NCBI GenBank assembly: GCA_032209605.1 | Contig: JASFXZ010000026.1 | Span: 2,790,001-2,854,000, forward strand | Direction: 5' to 3' | DNA length: 64,000 bases | Source: Mactromeris polynyma | Taxonomy: Eukaryota; Mollusca; Bivalvia; Venerida; Mactridae | Shown: piece after piece, positions 12,355 through 24,747 of the stretch | How positions within the stretch are numbered: position 1 is the first letter of the stretch | Layout: each line of letters opens with the position of its first letter | Program-made: the position numbers and the translations under genes | The notes under the pieces: model-generated | Database searches by the model: none | Seen by the model: the letters and a program-made list of their open reading frames with translations, nothing else | Told to the model about the DNA's origin: nothing

Positions 12355-12600
12355 TTGAATGTTTTCATTTACACATTTGTGCCATAATGCCACCTTAAAT
12401 TTTTTGTTGCTTCTTCAACAAAACTATCTTGTTTATATTTTGACATTCTCAGTACCTCACATACAGCTTTTTCCTGCAATAAAAGGTACAGTAATAAAAC
12501 ACTGCTACAAACTTTCCAATAGTGATTATGAATTTTGCTTTTCATCTCAAATATTGCTTTAAAACAGGCATTATATTTGTTGATCGTGTATCATGTAGAT
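12355..12600 (-). pseudogene. decayed copy of the unknown exon at 24748-24939
   Basis: Collinear with the copy B exon (shared IHDQQ-like start, FEMK, then FIAG), but with indels and stops in the reading frame. It lies in the same order relative to the 11.2 kb fragment as the two exons do in copy B. Confidence 0.55.
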
Positions 12601-12689
12601 CATGTAGATTTAGAGACCAGATATAGCTGGGCTGAATAAACTATTAGTTTCTTTGGTCCTTTTGGTGATGTTTTCTCTAAATTTACAGT

Positions 12690-13065
12690 TCTCCCGGTTG
12701 ATTTTTCGGCGCAGCCGTACTAACATCGTTTTGCTAGGCAATTTCTCTTCAACTGAACAACGTGTGTAACCTTGACGCGGATTGGTTAACACTCTCGAAA
12801 AAGGTTACGTTAATTACCAAAATACACTCGATTTCGCTGAATTTAACAAAATCCACTGAATTTTGGTGAATTTACCGAAATCCATTTTGGATCTGGAGTG
12901 ACCAGCAATTTTATTCTGCACGAAAAATCTTAACCTTCAAATTGCGCCGACCATTTTTTTCGGCGCAGCCGTACTAACATGGTTTTGCTATATGCATATC
13001 GGTGATTTGTAAACCAATCAAATCTTACGTAAGCCACCAAGGCAATTTCTCTTCAACTGAAAAAT
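12690..13065. repeat. imperfect local duplication (TCGGCGCAGCCGTACTAACAT units)
   Basis: ttcggcgcagccgtactaac occurs at 12707 and again at 12959. Each copy is followed at some distance by ggcaatttctcttcaactga (12740 and 13041). A related gcgccgaccat piece recurs at 12945 and 13216. It lies inside copy A but has no counterpart in copy B. Confidence 0.7.
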
Positions 13066-13892
13066 ATCACACTATGCAGTGATCTCCCATTACAGGTCTC
13101 GGAGTTTCTGTAGTATAGCGTAATTGAATGACGTTAGTCGTAATATTTAGGCATTTTTTCATGTTGTACAACCAATTTTAACCTTCAGATTGCAACAAAC
13201 TATACTTCAAGTTGCGCCGACCATCTTTTTTAAAGATATTTCTTGTTTTTTTTATTTTTCTATTTTCAGTATATTGATAAATTTTCCTATCATTATTTGC
13301 TCCGCATCTAAAGTTAACTTATTAAACAATCACAATATTGACAAGTCATCTTTATCAGAACAATATTGATAAAGACTGTATATTGATAAAGACTCTTATC
13401 AGGACATTTATTTTTACACCAGTCAGTAGTAGTGTTCAACACAATATTAAAACTAAATACTTTACTCAATTTGGACACACTACTGTCTTTTTACTTTATA
13501 TGTAGCATATAGCATCAAACTTGTTGGGGTACCCCACAACTTATTAAGTGTTGACTTGAAGCAGTTAATTGTGGGTGCATTAACTACTTCTTCTGGTAAA
13601 TTCTGATATCTAAAGACATCAATTTGAAGTTGTCATGAGACAATTTTCTTCCCGGGGACAATTTTCTGAGTTTTTATTCTATATATATCTTCAGTGTTTT
13701 CCCTGGACTTTTAAAATTCCAAATATTGTGGGTTATACAGGAATATGCTAAATCGAGTCGACGCTTATGTTATTAATATATGACACATTCAGTCTTCATT
13801 TAATTTTAAAAGTGAAACTGAAAGTACATTTTCGGAAAATCGCTGTAAGGTAAACAACCTGAGATGATTTCAGTCTCTGACATGTGTTGTTC

Positions 13893-14556
13893 TGATCAAT
13901 CGATTATAATGCTTAGATGGAGGATGATTGTTTGATTCAGTGAAAAACAAAACATATTTCACAGCGTGAGACTTTTTCAACATTTACGCCGCTCAGCACA
14001 TGCTAAGTGTACGTCTTTGCTGTACGCAATTTCAAGTCGCGAGAACTGGGTCAATTTCGTTCCGATAATAATAAACAAAAGTATAAGTTATGTTCTAATG
14101 ATCTTTTACAAAGGCAAGATTGGAGTGGAAGCTTACCATATCTGTCTGAATCTCTTGTTTATCTTCTGTCTTGGTGGATTTCAAACATTGCTGCTTACTG
14201 TTTTGTGTAAACTTAAAACTCGATTTATCTGTATGTGTGATCAATCGATTATCATGCTTAGATGGAGGATAATTGTTTGATTCAGCTAAAAAAAAACGGG
14301 GACATATTTCACAGAGTGCGACTTCTTCAACACGACACTCAAAACATGATACTTGGACGTCTTTGCTGTACGCAATTTCAAGTCGCGTAAACTGGGTCAA
14401 AATCGTTCAGATATTAATAAATAAAGTGTAAGTAATGTTCGAATCATCTGTAATAAAGGCAAGATTGGAGTTGAATCTTACCATTTCTGTCTGAATCTCT
14501 TTATTTTCTATCTCAGTGGATCTCCAACATTGCTGCTGGCTGTGAAACTCGATTAA
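13893..14556. repeat. tandem duplication, two ~345-bp units
   Basis: Unit 1 starts at 13893 and unit 2 at 14238, both with tgatcaatcgattat. They share gcttagatggagga, ctttgctgtacgcaatttca and ggcaagattggagt at the same spacing. Open frames across unit 1 differ from those of unit 2, so I do not call coding. Confidence 0.9.
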
Positions 14557-16070
14557 CCCACACGGAGAAAACGCCGCGCTATATTACTACGCTTGTTTAT
14601 GTTGTTTTTCAAATAATCGGGAAAGGCCGATTAACATCATGTTCAGACTTGTATAATGAAAACCAAACACATTGATACGTTTTATTTGAACGACTAAGTA
14701 CATATTGACAAAGAAATGAAAAAAAATCATTACTCTTTATATGCGCGCACGAATACACTAATGGTAAGCTGTTCTAAGGAAGCCATTTGTTATGCACTAG
14801 TTGATACCAACGATGCCTTGGCGGTAGCCCGGCTAAAAATTGACAAGGCGGTGAATAGATATGTTTTTAGCAAAATACGGACCAGTCAGTCTACATAACT
14901 GGCTAAATAGCTGTAACTTCCTGTAGTCAATAAAAGTCTCTTAAAGCAAGCTGTCAATGCAACTAAGAACCAAGTATGTTCTTGTACCCTTTTGAAGTTG
15001 CCGCATGTGTTTAAGGCATTGTCTATGGGCGTTTTCAATGGATACAATGTTTGTTTCGAGCAATTGTTCAACATCTAACGTCCGTATAGCGCTTTAGGGA
15101 TAGCAACAGAGTGCTGAAATAGGCACCTCGTAACTTGAAATATGCATCCTGAATACGTTGTCACAGTTTATACCAAGGTGACAGTACTTTTCACTTTCAA
15201 ATAGCTCTTCCTAACATAAAACACGGTTGAACATTCGTTGAAAATCACCACTTTGCACTTATTGGCATTATAAAAATGCTTAAATAGAAAACGAAATTAA
15301 AACCATATCATAACTGCTACATAAACAAAGTCTATGGCCACCTGATTGAAGTACCTTAATTAGTCCATTAATATAAACTTGATACTTTGTACGACGTTTG
15401 TATGTTCTCTATTGGCTTTGTATATTATATGCTTGCACAAAGATGAGACTTTACTCAATTAATTAATTAATACTAGGTGTCATCTGCTGGGAAAACATTA
15501 CACATCCGAAGAGGCCCATCAACCAAGTTTGGACAATCTATTACACCTTATGACAATACTGAATTACTTTAAATAAGAGATATTTGTAACACTTCTGTGA
15601 ATTTGATAATTTTAAAGCCCTGGTGAATGCAATTCTAGTTATTTCCCTGAACGTCGATAAATTTCTGTCGATAAACACCTATCTATACACAAACATAGTT
15701 TCAAGTGTTTTCTCGTGTAAGTAAATATTGATAGAATACGCCGGTACCTTCCCACATGAGTTATCAGTTAAAACCCTGTTACCGTTACAAGAGGGCCACG
15801 ATGACCCTGAATCACTCATCTGAGCGTCTAAAAAAACTATTATTTCATAGGGTAGAGCATTTTGTAAAAGTAAAGATTCTCACAAAGTAAGCAACAAAAT
15901 ATGTTTCAGCATGTTATGAGTAATCACTATAATTACAATGCTTACATATTGGGAAAGTGCCCCTGACAGACAGCATATTTTAATAAGTCACACAATTTAA
16001 ACCATCTTGAATAACTCAATCATTCAGACTGTCATGAGTAAACAATCTAATTTATCCTTAAATCATATAT
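14557..16070. other. non-coding AT-rich sequence
   Basis: No gene or repeat family recognised. Short ORFs at 14716-14898 and its opposite strand have no recognisable motif. Confidence 0.5.
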
Positions 16071-16074
16071 TTAA

Positions 16075-16259
16075 TACAGTAAAACCTCACTTAAAGACCA
16101 TCACAATAATAAAATCACCTTAACATTAAGAACACACGTTTTTAGCCCATTTTTACTGTTTTGCTCTTTATTCAACCTCAATATTAAGAACACTTCAATA
16201 AGAAGACCAGTTTTCAAGGGTCCCTAGGGTGGTCTTATTATTGAGGTTTTTTAACTGTA
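16075..16259. mobile_element. MITE with CAGT...ACTG ends, mariner-type
   Basis: The left end tacagtaaaacctcacttaa and right end gaggttttttaactgta are imperfect terminal inverted repeats, with gaccatc and gtggtctta just inside. TA flanks both ends, as expected for Tc1/mariner target duplication. The interior is ~130 bp with no transposase. Relatives or deleted derivatives are at 19481, 25697-25757, 26108-26169 and 26953-27130. Confidence 0.75.
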
Positions 16260-16539
16260 TATTGAAAACGTGGCTCCGCCACCTTGCGGTCATGGTTTTG
16301 ACAAATCCAAATTATTTAAACGATCTTTGCAGAGGATCTCCTACGCAACATTTGTATGAGATTATATCGTAATTGTGCCAAAAGGGTTTGACGATAAGAT
16401 GTTTTCAGTAAAGAACAATTGAGTCCGGCCACGAGCGGCCATTGTTTCGCTGAATCCATATAAATTTAACAGTCTTGGTACATGGCCATTTGAGAAACAT
16501 TTGCGTGAAATGATATCCAAATTGGAATAGTAGTTATCA

Positions 16540-17765
16540 TATTCAATTCAATAGTTTATTTGTTATAGGCCACCAGCCCAAGACAACATATTATGTATAA
16601 TATATGTAATATATATAACGTACATGTTATGATAATGTCAACACAGGGAAAACAACAACATTGTGAACAAAACATAATGCATTTCACACATAAGTATATT
16701 TTTTTGATAATACAATCAGGTATATGATATCAAAAGAAATGAAGCATTGTAAAATAATAATATATTTTAGTTATCAATCGATAATTTTTCATAACGACAA
16801 AGCATACTGTAGGTGATACATAGTAAAAAAACACATATATATTTTAATCTTTACATATACGTATATATAATTTCTTATAAAATATTATGTCATGTGTAAT
16901 AATTTATAATTACTTTCAACAGTTACAACATAATTACAAAGCATTTAGTAATGTATCTATCTTCACCTACTTTCAAAATCCTAATCCAATATTTAATAAC
17001 GCGCTTAATGGTTTCAATATACATAGGATAACGCCCACATTCTCCTAATACAGCTATATTTGTAGTTTTTTGTGGTAAGCACATATAACGTTTACACGCA
17101 TATAAATATACTTGCTCTACCGTACTCAGACGATATATACCCCAAATCTCAGAACCATACAATAACACTGAAGCTACCTTGGTGTCATATATTTTAAAGA
17201 AAGACGATTTAGACAATTGACCATAATCATATAGTTTTGATAGAATAGACATCAAAATTCTTTTCGATTTGTTAGCTTGTTCCCCTGTCATTTTTGGCAG
17301 TGACAACTGTCTAGTTAAGGTAACACCAACGTACGTAAAACTATTTACAACTTCTATTTTTTCACCATGATAGTACCATTTTTCAGATCTTGATAATGAC
17401 CCACCATTTTTAAAAGCCATGATTTGTGTTTTTTTAATGTTCACTGAGAGCTTATATTCGTCACAAAAGTCACTTAGTACATTCAGAAGACGTTGAAGAC
17501 CAACTGGGGTATCCGCTAGCATGACAAGGTCGTCCGCCAAGAATAAAGAGTTTATTACCATTGTTTCTGGGAAAAGTTGGATTCCATTATAATTTGGTAG
17601 CTGTATAAGCGTTATAAAGTCATTTATGAATAGTATGGGAGAAGCCACGCAGCCCTGTTTTAAACCTAGTGGACAAGTAAAGCTGCCTGAGACTTCTCTT
17701 CTTGAACAACGAACTCGGGCTTTTACAGATTTGTACATAGTTATCATATATAATAGTAAGCATTT
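16540..17765 (-). mobile_element. 5'-truncated LINE, C-terminal half of reverse transcriptase
   Basis: A 274-residue open frame (17747-16923) starts inside the RT. It shows motif B (GLKQGCVASPILFINDF), motif C with FLADD in place of YADD (VINSLFLADDLVMLAD), then FTYVGVTLT, the LLYGSEIWGIY block and the CLPQKTTNIAVLGECGRYP block. Motif A and everything upstream are missing, the usual result of incomplete reverse transcription. The remaining frame is unbroken for 274 codons, so insertion is fairly recent. The 3' untranslated part probably continues to about 16540, where the minus strand ends in an ATTGAATTGAAT-like repeat. It belongs to a different subfamily from the 42-48 kb LINE. Confidence 0.9.
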
Positions 17766-18230
17766 TTGCTCTCAGCGTAAAATGGAATTCTTTGAATAAC
17801 GTTTAGAGGGGACCACATAAGGATCGTGTAACCTTTGGCAAAGTTGGGTTACGAAAGAGGTATTTAAGCAAATTATTGACAACGGATGACGACGGACACA
17901 GAGGAACCACAATTGTTCACATTGAGAACAAATTGATCGAAAAGTATCTTTCTGCAAGGCACTTACGTCGGCTATCCTAGCTTGGACCGATTGTTTTCAC
18001 AGAATGTCATATTGGTCAATAATGGATTTGGAAATACATTTGATCGAGTAGAATAGAACTTAAAACACATTCAAAAGCTTTTATCGAACTTATAACCAGC
18101 TAATTATGCGAAGAAAATGTTCAAATAATTACAATTTTCGGGTTGTTTTGTTTACATACATCAAGAAATCTTTCACCAGCAACAAATGTGTAAGTATCAG
18201 TTAGGAATCTGCTTTGCAGTCGTCAGATAG
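17766..18230. other. non-coding dispersed sequence
   Basis: A short minus frame at 17957-17772 has no motif. Its DNA (ccgtcgtcatccgttgtcaa type) looks like a dispersed intergenic repeat. Confidence 0.35.
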
Positions 18231-18231
18231 A

Positions 18232-18505
18232 TGTAATGTTTTCGTACACATACGGTATTTTTCTAATAAGCTTAATCGTTAACGTTTTATGTACTTAAGG
18301 GTATAATGTCATCACTGTTGAATAACTCTCCACATTGATTCTTAGTTCTTGACATCAATATTTAGACATACATAGACTGTTATGTCTTTATACACATACG
18401 CTATTTTTGTCCGTTAAGTGTTAACCTTTTATGTAGAAGTATAATGTCATCAATGTTAAAGAACTCACCACATTGTTTCTTAGTTCTTGATATCAATATT
18501 AAAGC
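18232..18505. repeat. tandem duplication of ~130 bp
   Basis: gtataatgtcatcactgttg followed by cttagttcttgacatcaata at 18300-18360 is repeated as gtataatgtcatcaatgtta and cttagttcttgatatcaata at 18440-18500. It overlaps the 3' end of the ORF at 18676-18401. Confidence 0.8.
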
Positions 18506-18676
18506 GCCGTTGTACGAGTTCCAACCTCTTCTATAAGTGAGGTCAGTTCCAGAAAAAGTCGCATATGAAGTCAGCACGTACTGACAGTAAGCATTATTTG
18601 CCCCATATGGCAATATGATAACGAAGTGCCCATATCGAGTAAATATTGTTTCCTGCTTGCAAATAGTGACATCCAA
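18401..18676 (-). CDS. unassigned 91-codon ORF downstream of a zinc-ribbon ORF
   Basis: This ATG-initiated frame follows the 49-residue zinc-ribbon ORF after 66 bp on the same strand. Residues 12-70 have a mixed, globular-looking composition (YGHFVIILPYGANNAYCQYV, then GTDLTYRRGWNSYNGALILI). The last ~25 residues read through the local tandem duplication and may not be coding. A GTGAGT that could be a splice donor occurs after KKQC. I do not recognise a family. The close, same-strand arrangement suggests either a shared mobile or viral-like origin or two exons. Confidence 0.35.
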   Translation of the reverse strand: MDVTICKQETIFTRYGHFVIILPYGANNAYCQYVLTSYATFSGTDLTYRRGWNSYNGALILISRTKKQCGEFFNIDDIILLHKRLTLNGQK

Positions 18677-18742
18677 TTTGATTTCCTTGAAATGACGTCA
18701 CTAACAGAGGAGGTTGTAAATCAAATAGCAGCGCTCAAACAT

Positions 18743-18892
18743 TTAGACAAACATTGATTTTTTTGCGCCACAAACACCGCAAACACAACTTATTCTTCTT
18801 CTCCCAGTGGCGGGATCTATGCGAACTTGTTGGTTCTTGCTCCTTGTCTTCCTCCCACATCTCATACAATATATTAGTTCTACGAAACTCAT
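18743..18892 (-). CDS. 49-residue zinc-ribbon microprotein
   Basis: ATG at 18892-18890, stop TAA at 18745-18743. The product has a CxxC pair at residues 9 and 12 (YCMRCGRKT), a basic middle (TRSKNQQVR, TGRRRIS) and a second cysteine cluster at 36, 38 and 41 (CVCGVCGAKKS). This is a four-cysteine zinc ribbon with a KKT/KN-like first half and a VCGxKK end, a layout shared by small zinc-ribbon proteins such as DUF5679-type ones, which are often carried by DNA viruses and mobile elements. That family link is from memory of the pattern, not a search. A TTTTCAG precedes it by 15 bases, so it may be the last exon of a longer transcript; an upstream in-frame stop makes ATG use possible. Confidence 0.5.
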   Translation of the reverse strand: MSFVELIYCMRCGRKTRSKNQQVRIDPATGRRRISCVCGVCGAKKSMFV

Positions 18893-19089
18893 TTTTTCTG
18901 TCTCCTGAAAATCAATTATAAGTTATATCAAAACAACACGTAAATATATATTGAAGTCCCAATACTAGCTTTCTGTCGCGATTTTCCGAAAATGTATACT
19001 CAGCACATTTAAAAACACACATCCATTACCAACCACGTTTCTTTAAATTCCATTTTATTACTTTTGAAACTCATTTCGTATGGAAATAC

Positions 19090-19600
19090 TAGTCGATTGT
19101 CTAGTTAATTTTGACCTACCAATAAAATATTGTATATGAAGCGCGTTGTTTAAATATGCAACAACTAAGACGATTTGATTGGTTCATATTTTAAGCGCAG
19201 AGACACCAAACGGGGTGTTTCGAAATATGGCGATTCTTTAGATATTATTCTATCTACGCCGCTCATCTTTTTAAAAGATATTTTTTGTTACCATTAAAAA
19301 CATAAATTATAAAACTACTAGCATAATATTATTTTGAAGTTTGATGTGTGTTGATGTAGTTTGCCGTTATTTCAACAGTATTTCCATTGAATATGGAGGT
19401 CAGTTGATCCAAACCAGCTTCTCTGAGTTATCAACCAGTACTAACATTTTCTTCAGCAAGCAACTAACAACTACTCCACATACAGTAAATCATCAATAAT
19501 TAGACCACCTTTGAGATCCTTGAAAACTAGTAACACATTTTCACTGTACATTAACGTATATGGACAACGTGAGGCTAATACCAATGATCATACAAGTAAA
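19090..19600. repeat. dispersed repeat pieces (CCAAACGGGG segment, repeat-X piece, MITE end)
   Basis: At 19200-19290 the segment caccaaacggggtgtttcg ... attattctatctacgccgct recurs inverted at 41960-42200. From 19377 the sequence matches the repeat at 25600-25700 (tttccattgaatat, ccaaaccagcttctctgag). From 19481 it carries a MITE left end, and at 19546 the cactgtacattaacgtatat piece also found at 25888, 26723, 27689 and 29949. Confidence 0.75.
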
Positions 19601-20019
19601 AAAGTGCTGCCTGATGCAGCAAAGGTGTGTGCACGGCGTGAACAAAATGAAATAGAACAACTGCTAACTTGAACTAACAGTATGTGTTTATTATGCTTTA
19701 ATGTGTAACTATATATTTATGTATATAAAGTACATTTGTAGTTATAGTAATAGTTTATGAGGAATTTATTAAGGAACAGACTAGTTTTTGTATGGACAGT
19801 TAAATATAAATATAAATTGATAGTGTGGAAAACTTTCATGATAATGAACATTATGCATGTAAATTAAGACAACATTATGCATCTCAAAATGCAAACATTG
19901 ATTGAAACATATTAACATAAATCACAATCATTATCGCGGTAGAAATAAATAATGAAATACCGAAAAACTTACATAATTAATATTTACTAAAAATAAAAAC
20001 AAAACAATAATCCCTAAAT

Positions 20020-20795
20020 GATATTGCATATCATGTCAAAATGTGAGATCACTTCAGTGTAATTAACAACATGTCAGTGGACAAACAGACATCCAGCATC
20101 ACACACTGAATGAATCAAGCAATGTGTGAATGTAAAATGAGTTTAGATATTTTGAAAGTTAGAAAAAAGTGTAATTTAATGTAAATGATAGCTAAAAAGT
20201 GACACCTGAGTGAACTTTAAATGCTACCCGAATGAACAAGCGGTAGGAAGTGTAAGCAGGCCGTAGTATATGAATGACTATTATAATAAGGCAAAGAACA
20301 TAGCAAAGAGAAATAAAACCGTATTTACTTCTATCCCAAACATATTTACAGTGGAAAGAAATAATGCAAAACTGACCAAAATGCGACACAATTACTCAAT
20401 ACAAAACATTAATCACTCAATGATATAGCTACTGGTCAAAATATGAGATCACTTCAGTATGTAACAACCGCATGCTAGCATCACACACTGAATAAGTTAG
20501 CAAGCAGTGTGAATGTATAATGAGTATAAACTTGGTGGATGACTGGATAATGGTGAAATTGTATATGTAAATGAAAACTATAAATGATACCTGAATCTAC
20601 AAAAGTGATATGAGGTGTACACAGACTGGTTTAGTGGACATAGCATATGAATGACTAGTGAAGTAAACAAAAAGAACATAGCAAAGAGAAACATAAACGT
20701 ATTTACATATATCACATACATATTAACAGTAGAAAGAAATAATGCAATACTGACCAAAAAGCAAAAACGATTACTCAATACAATGAAAGCAAACA
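20020..20795. repeat. tandem duplication, two ~380-400 bp units
   Basis: tgagatcacttcagt occurs at 20043 and 20444, catcacacactgaat at 20097 and 20480, and acatagcaaagagaaa at about 20298 and 20676. The two units run head to tail. Minus frames across them are leucine/phenylalanine-rich by composition only. Confidence 0.85.
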
Positions 20796-20799
20796 AATG

Positions 20800-21330
20800 G
20801 GGTGTGGGACGGTACCAGTTGTCTCTGTAGCCAAGCTAGCAACTTTTGTAACTAAACAGTTTTATAATATCCAAGTTTGTGTAAATAGGTAAGAAGGTTT
20901 TCATGGAATATGAAATAAAACTAAAACAAAAGACAGAAATGAGAAAAAGAATAAAAAATTATTGAAAAATAGTAAATATTTTTTCCAAGAGATCTTCAAT
21001 CCGACTTGTTCTAGAAATGCTAGATTTTCAAACCGAAATAAAGAAAAATGGTCAGTAATAATGGTAGAACCTTAAAATTGTAAAACAAGTGAAGTGTTTG
21101 TCACGATTGTAACTAAATGAAATACAAAGATATCAGACCCTTTATGTAACGTTTGTGCATATTTAATTATAAAATGACATATTAAATTATATCCCCACTA
21201 AATTAGAGTTAAATCAGTATATGCCCAGGCCTAAAGTTATGATAACACTAGCTTGCCATAGGTAATGAGTTATCTTGTTGCGGTGGGGTGTTTTCCAATT
21301 AATTTTCAAAGCACAACTTTGACGAAAATC
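20800..21330 (+). repeat. dispersed repeat, related to the right half of the 39.6-41.7 kb foldback
   Basis: Runs collinearly with 40795-41310. Shared stretches are gtctctgtagccaagct, aaaaattattgaaaaatagt, ttcaatccgacttgttctag and gttatgagttatcttgttg-like text. It begins with gggacggtacc, the same terminal motif as the foldback. It is a single-arm relative of that element. Confidence 0.85.
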
Positions 21331-23060
21331 TAACAGGTTTTTTTAGAGATGAACAGCAGACTAGGTTTTCAAGTTTTAGACACCTGTGACATTGACCTTT
21401 AATATAATGACCCCAAATTACAATATGAACTACTAGACTTCATACTGATACTTCCTAGCAAGTTGATGAAAATCCAACACTGGGTTTTGGAGATAAAGGG
21501 AGAACAAGGCAAACTGGACAGACAAACATACAACATGGGGGGAGACATAATAAATACAACATGATGAACACATATGTACAAGCAATAACAACATTTATAT
21601 AATTATACATTGTAGTTAAATATTATTACTAAACTGTTTACTTCATATGCAGCTTAATTGCAAAAACATCATCTTTTATAGTATATACATGAAAACAGGT
21701 CAAATCATCCAAGCTTTGTTTTAAAAGAAACTCTTTTGAGCTTAGTCAGTAACAAAATGTTGAAAGTATGTTGAAATTATGTTAGATCAATTCTATCAAA
21801 AGATGAAAGTAGACTGGGGACACAGCATAGAGCTATCCAAGGAACATTTTTTACCAGGTTTGGTTTAAACTTGTCTAGCAGCTTTAGATATAATATCCAA
21901 AATGTGCCATGTTCATAGCAAATGAGCCAAAGGGTAAATAGATTTTTTTAGAAAAAATGTCTGGCATTCAGAAGCCCTAGTGGCTATTTTGAAATTTGTG
22001 TGGGGCTGAGTGGGGCTGTGTGACACAATATTTGAGGACAATCATCCAATGAACAAATCTACAAAATTTGATTCAAATTGTCCAAGTGGTTTTGGAAATG
22101 TAAACGTTTACAACAATGCTGTCGCAGTTGGCAGCAGATGGTAAGTGATGGCAATAGGTAACTTGGTTCAGGTGAGCAAAACACATGGAATTCAGCTTAC
22201 ACTTCTGTAAGCGTACAATTAAATATTCAAGCAGATTTGTCTGAAAAGTGTTACTAAATCAATATTCTACTAATAAAATACATGTACATTGATACAGAAA
22301 AAACATATACTTACATGTGCACTATAATACTTAATTCAACAAGAACATGGTTCAATTTCTTACATATACACATATATGTATAATTGCATATGCAGTGTTA
22401 AACAGAGAAATGAAGCCTTAATGAGGTTCATATTAATGTGAAGAAGATTACTGAGATATTGCAATATACATATATAATAATATTTCAATTGGGATAGTGA
22501 TAATGAGTTAAATAATTAAAAAATATCAAAGTAAAACAAACAGTTATAAAACACCAGAAGACTGGGACAAGACATGAATATTGCAAAAGCACATTAACAC
22601 ATTAATCCTAAGACTAGATATCTTACAAACTGTCTATATTGTAAGAACTGTTGCAAGTATCAAAGACAAGCAAAGTCAACTATCAAAACAGAGTACAGCA
22701 TATTCAAGTAAGAGGCCCAATTAAACTTTAAATCAAAATAAGGGAGGGCTTGGTTTTTTTTTAACTTTTGAGTGCCGACTGGGTTTTTTTACATGTGGTA
22801 TTTTGTCATATTTAACTTTTGCCATACAATAAAAAGGGTTATGCACACATATTATAAATATTGTCCCTCAAGTACATTTCATTGCACTAACGAGCTGATT
22901 TTATACATTTAAGATTAAAGGGCTGTTCCGGAAAATACTGCACTCCACAGGATGCAATATATTACCCCCATTACCTACAGAAATAAATTTACTGCTATAA
23001 ATGGTAAATTTCAATTAGTAAAAGCCACCAATGATGAAAATAATAAAGTGGCGTGTTAGA
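21331..23060. other. non-coding AT-rich sequence
   Basis: No gene or recognisable repeat family. Short microsatellite-like AT runs only. Confidence 0.5.
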
Positions 23061-23421
23061 GGTTGTTGAGGGGAGTTTTTTCTCTCTCTCTGAAACAGTC
23101 GTAAAGCAAGAATAAAATCCATATTTTCTTTCCAGGGTTTCCTCTGCCATTCGCCAATAACATCAAATGTGAAAAAAACAATAATTTGGCAACAGTTTTT
23201 TAATTTTGGCAACAAAAATATTCCAAAAGAATACATACTTGTAAGCAATTGCATAATTTTTCATGATTTTTTCCAAAATCGGTGTGTACTTTGAATATGC
23301 CACAGGGAATAATGTTTTCAAATTAAAAAAAATTAGCAACTTCAATACCGGGATATGAATAAATACCGAATGATATCAGAAATGGAAGTATCTAGTTTTT
23401 CGCATAACTTTGATTGCAGTG

Positions 23422-23667
23422 TCAGTTGTTCCGAATATATAATGGTTCACTGTCCTTGTAAGTGCAGGTGACACTTATATAAGGTTTACACAAGGCAACA
23501 ATATGAAGCTCTAAATGTTCATCTTGCATATCTGGAAACATCTGCTTCACCATTCCTACAGGTACCTCAACTACTTTGTCATCTATTGTTAAGAAGGAGA
23601 ACTCATCTTCTTCCTTACAAACACTATCCACCTCATCAATTACTTCTTCTACTGGAAATTCTGTTTT
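23422..23667 (-). CDS. candidate terminal exon of an unknown gene
   Basis: A minus-strand exon starts after TTTTAACAG (acceptor AG at 23669-23668) and is open in phase 0 to a stop at 23424-23422, 81 codons. Residues are strongly acidic near the start (EEVIDEVDSVCKEEDEF), then DDKVVEVPVGMVKQMFPDM and ELHIVALCKPYISV. The frame is protein-like and retained in copy B while copy A has a stop, which supports past coding function. I do not recognise the family. It may join to the exon at 24748-24939. An ATG start inside the exon is not needed if it is a 3' exon. Confidence 0.4.
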   Translation of the reverse strand, partial: KTEFPVEEVIDEVDSVCKEEDEFSFLTIDDKVVEVPVGMVKQMFPDMQDEHLELHIVALCKPYISVTCTYKDSEPLYIRNN

Positions 23668-24747
23668 CTGTTAAAATACAATAGTATAGGTATATTGTAA
23701 GGGTATTAATAAAACATATTTAAGAAATATCTGAACAAATTTTGCTATATTTAGGTGTTGAACCTTTCGCCTAGTGTTAAAGCTCTTTCTGATGGAGTGT
23801 GAAGATGAGTGACCGAATCATATTTATGAAAAAAAAAATTATTACTTTGATCTTGCTGCCGCATATCGTCCCTTTGCGGTTTGTCGTTCTTTAATTGTGT
23901 ATTTCTTTACTTTTCTGCTTTAACAATGGATTTAGTGACGAGTTTATTATAACCATTACATATTGATTTCTCTGGTATTCCGGTTTATTAAAACCATGAC
24001 ATATTAATGTCTCCATGTAAAATTTAATGGTATTAAAAATCATTAGCCAATAACAATATATTTCAAAAGAATCAGTTGACAGCTGCTAAAATTATTAAAC
24101 TAAAACTATCTGAATGGACAAAAAAAACTTTATGCCCTTTTTGATGATGTAAATACTGTACTACAGTATATTCAGAATTTGTTTGCGATATTTTATTTTA
24201 GCTTATGTTAACAGGCGACAGGATTGCAATAATTTGAACTTGCTATTTAAATTTGTATATCAGAATATCAATGTATCATTTCCTATAATTGCAATAATTA
24301 ACCTCACAATTTGTCTGTTGTTCAAGACACAACAAAAATCAGGGTTCCCAGTCTTCCCAGAAAATAATTCAAGGACTCTGCAAAGGGTATTTTCACAAAA
24401 TTCAAGGACCAAAACAGCATTTGTACTGCTATTTTATTCATTCAAGATGTCTTTCAAATTAACTTTTTCCACGAACATTTAAGTATTAAACTTCAAATAA
24501 TGAACTTATATACAAGGAATGTTACACTCACTTCAACGCGAGTTTTCCAAGGCTTTCAAAGTCGCTATTTTTTATCTGTTTAAAGTGAGTTTATTATACA
24601 GTAGGAGAACCATGTGACATACCGTGATTAAGGTCTTGGATGTTGTTGAAAGGGAAAGTTCGTTCCTGTAGGTATTTGTAACACTGTCTGTTATGACGAG
24701 TCTCCAGGCTGAAAGGTTTCATTCACACATTTGCACCATAAGGCCAC

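Larger units (their letters stand above)
10066..13815. repeat. segmental duplication, copy A (partner 23060-25170)
   Basis: Several long stretches match the partner in the same order and orientation: 10105-10330 with 23085-23335, 10990-11450 with 23345-23795, 11675-11760 with 23930-24060, 12010-12110 with 24060-24130, 12235-12600 with 24595-24940, and 13690-13800 with 25010-25145. Copy A is longer because it gained insertions, including the 10440-10975 repeat and the 12620-13640 stretch. Confidence 0.9.

Noticed and set aside
13966..14400. ORFs of 104, 67 and 101 codons on both strands
   Set aside because: They lie in a tandem duplication whose second unit does not keep the frames.
20192..20796. 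Leucine/phenylalanine-rich minus ORFs resembling membrane proteins
   Set aside because: AT-rich composition effect in a tandem duplication; no conserved frame between the units.
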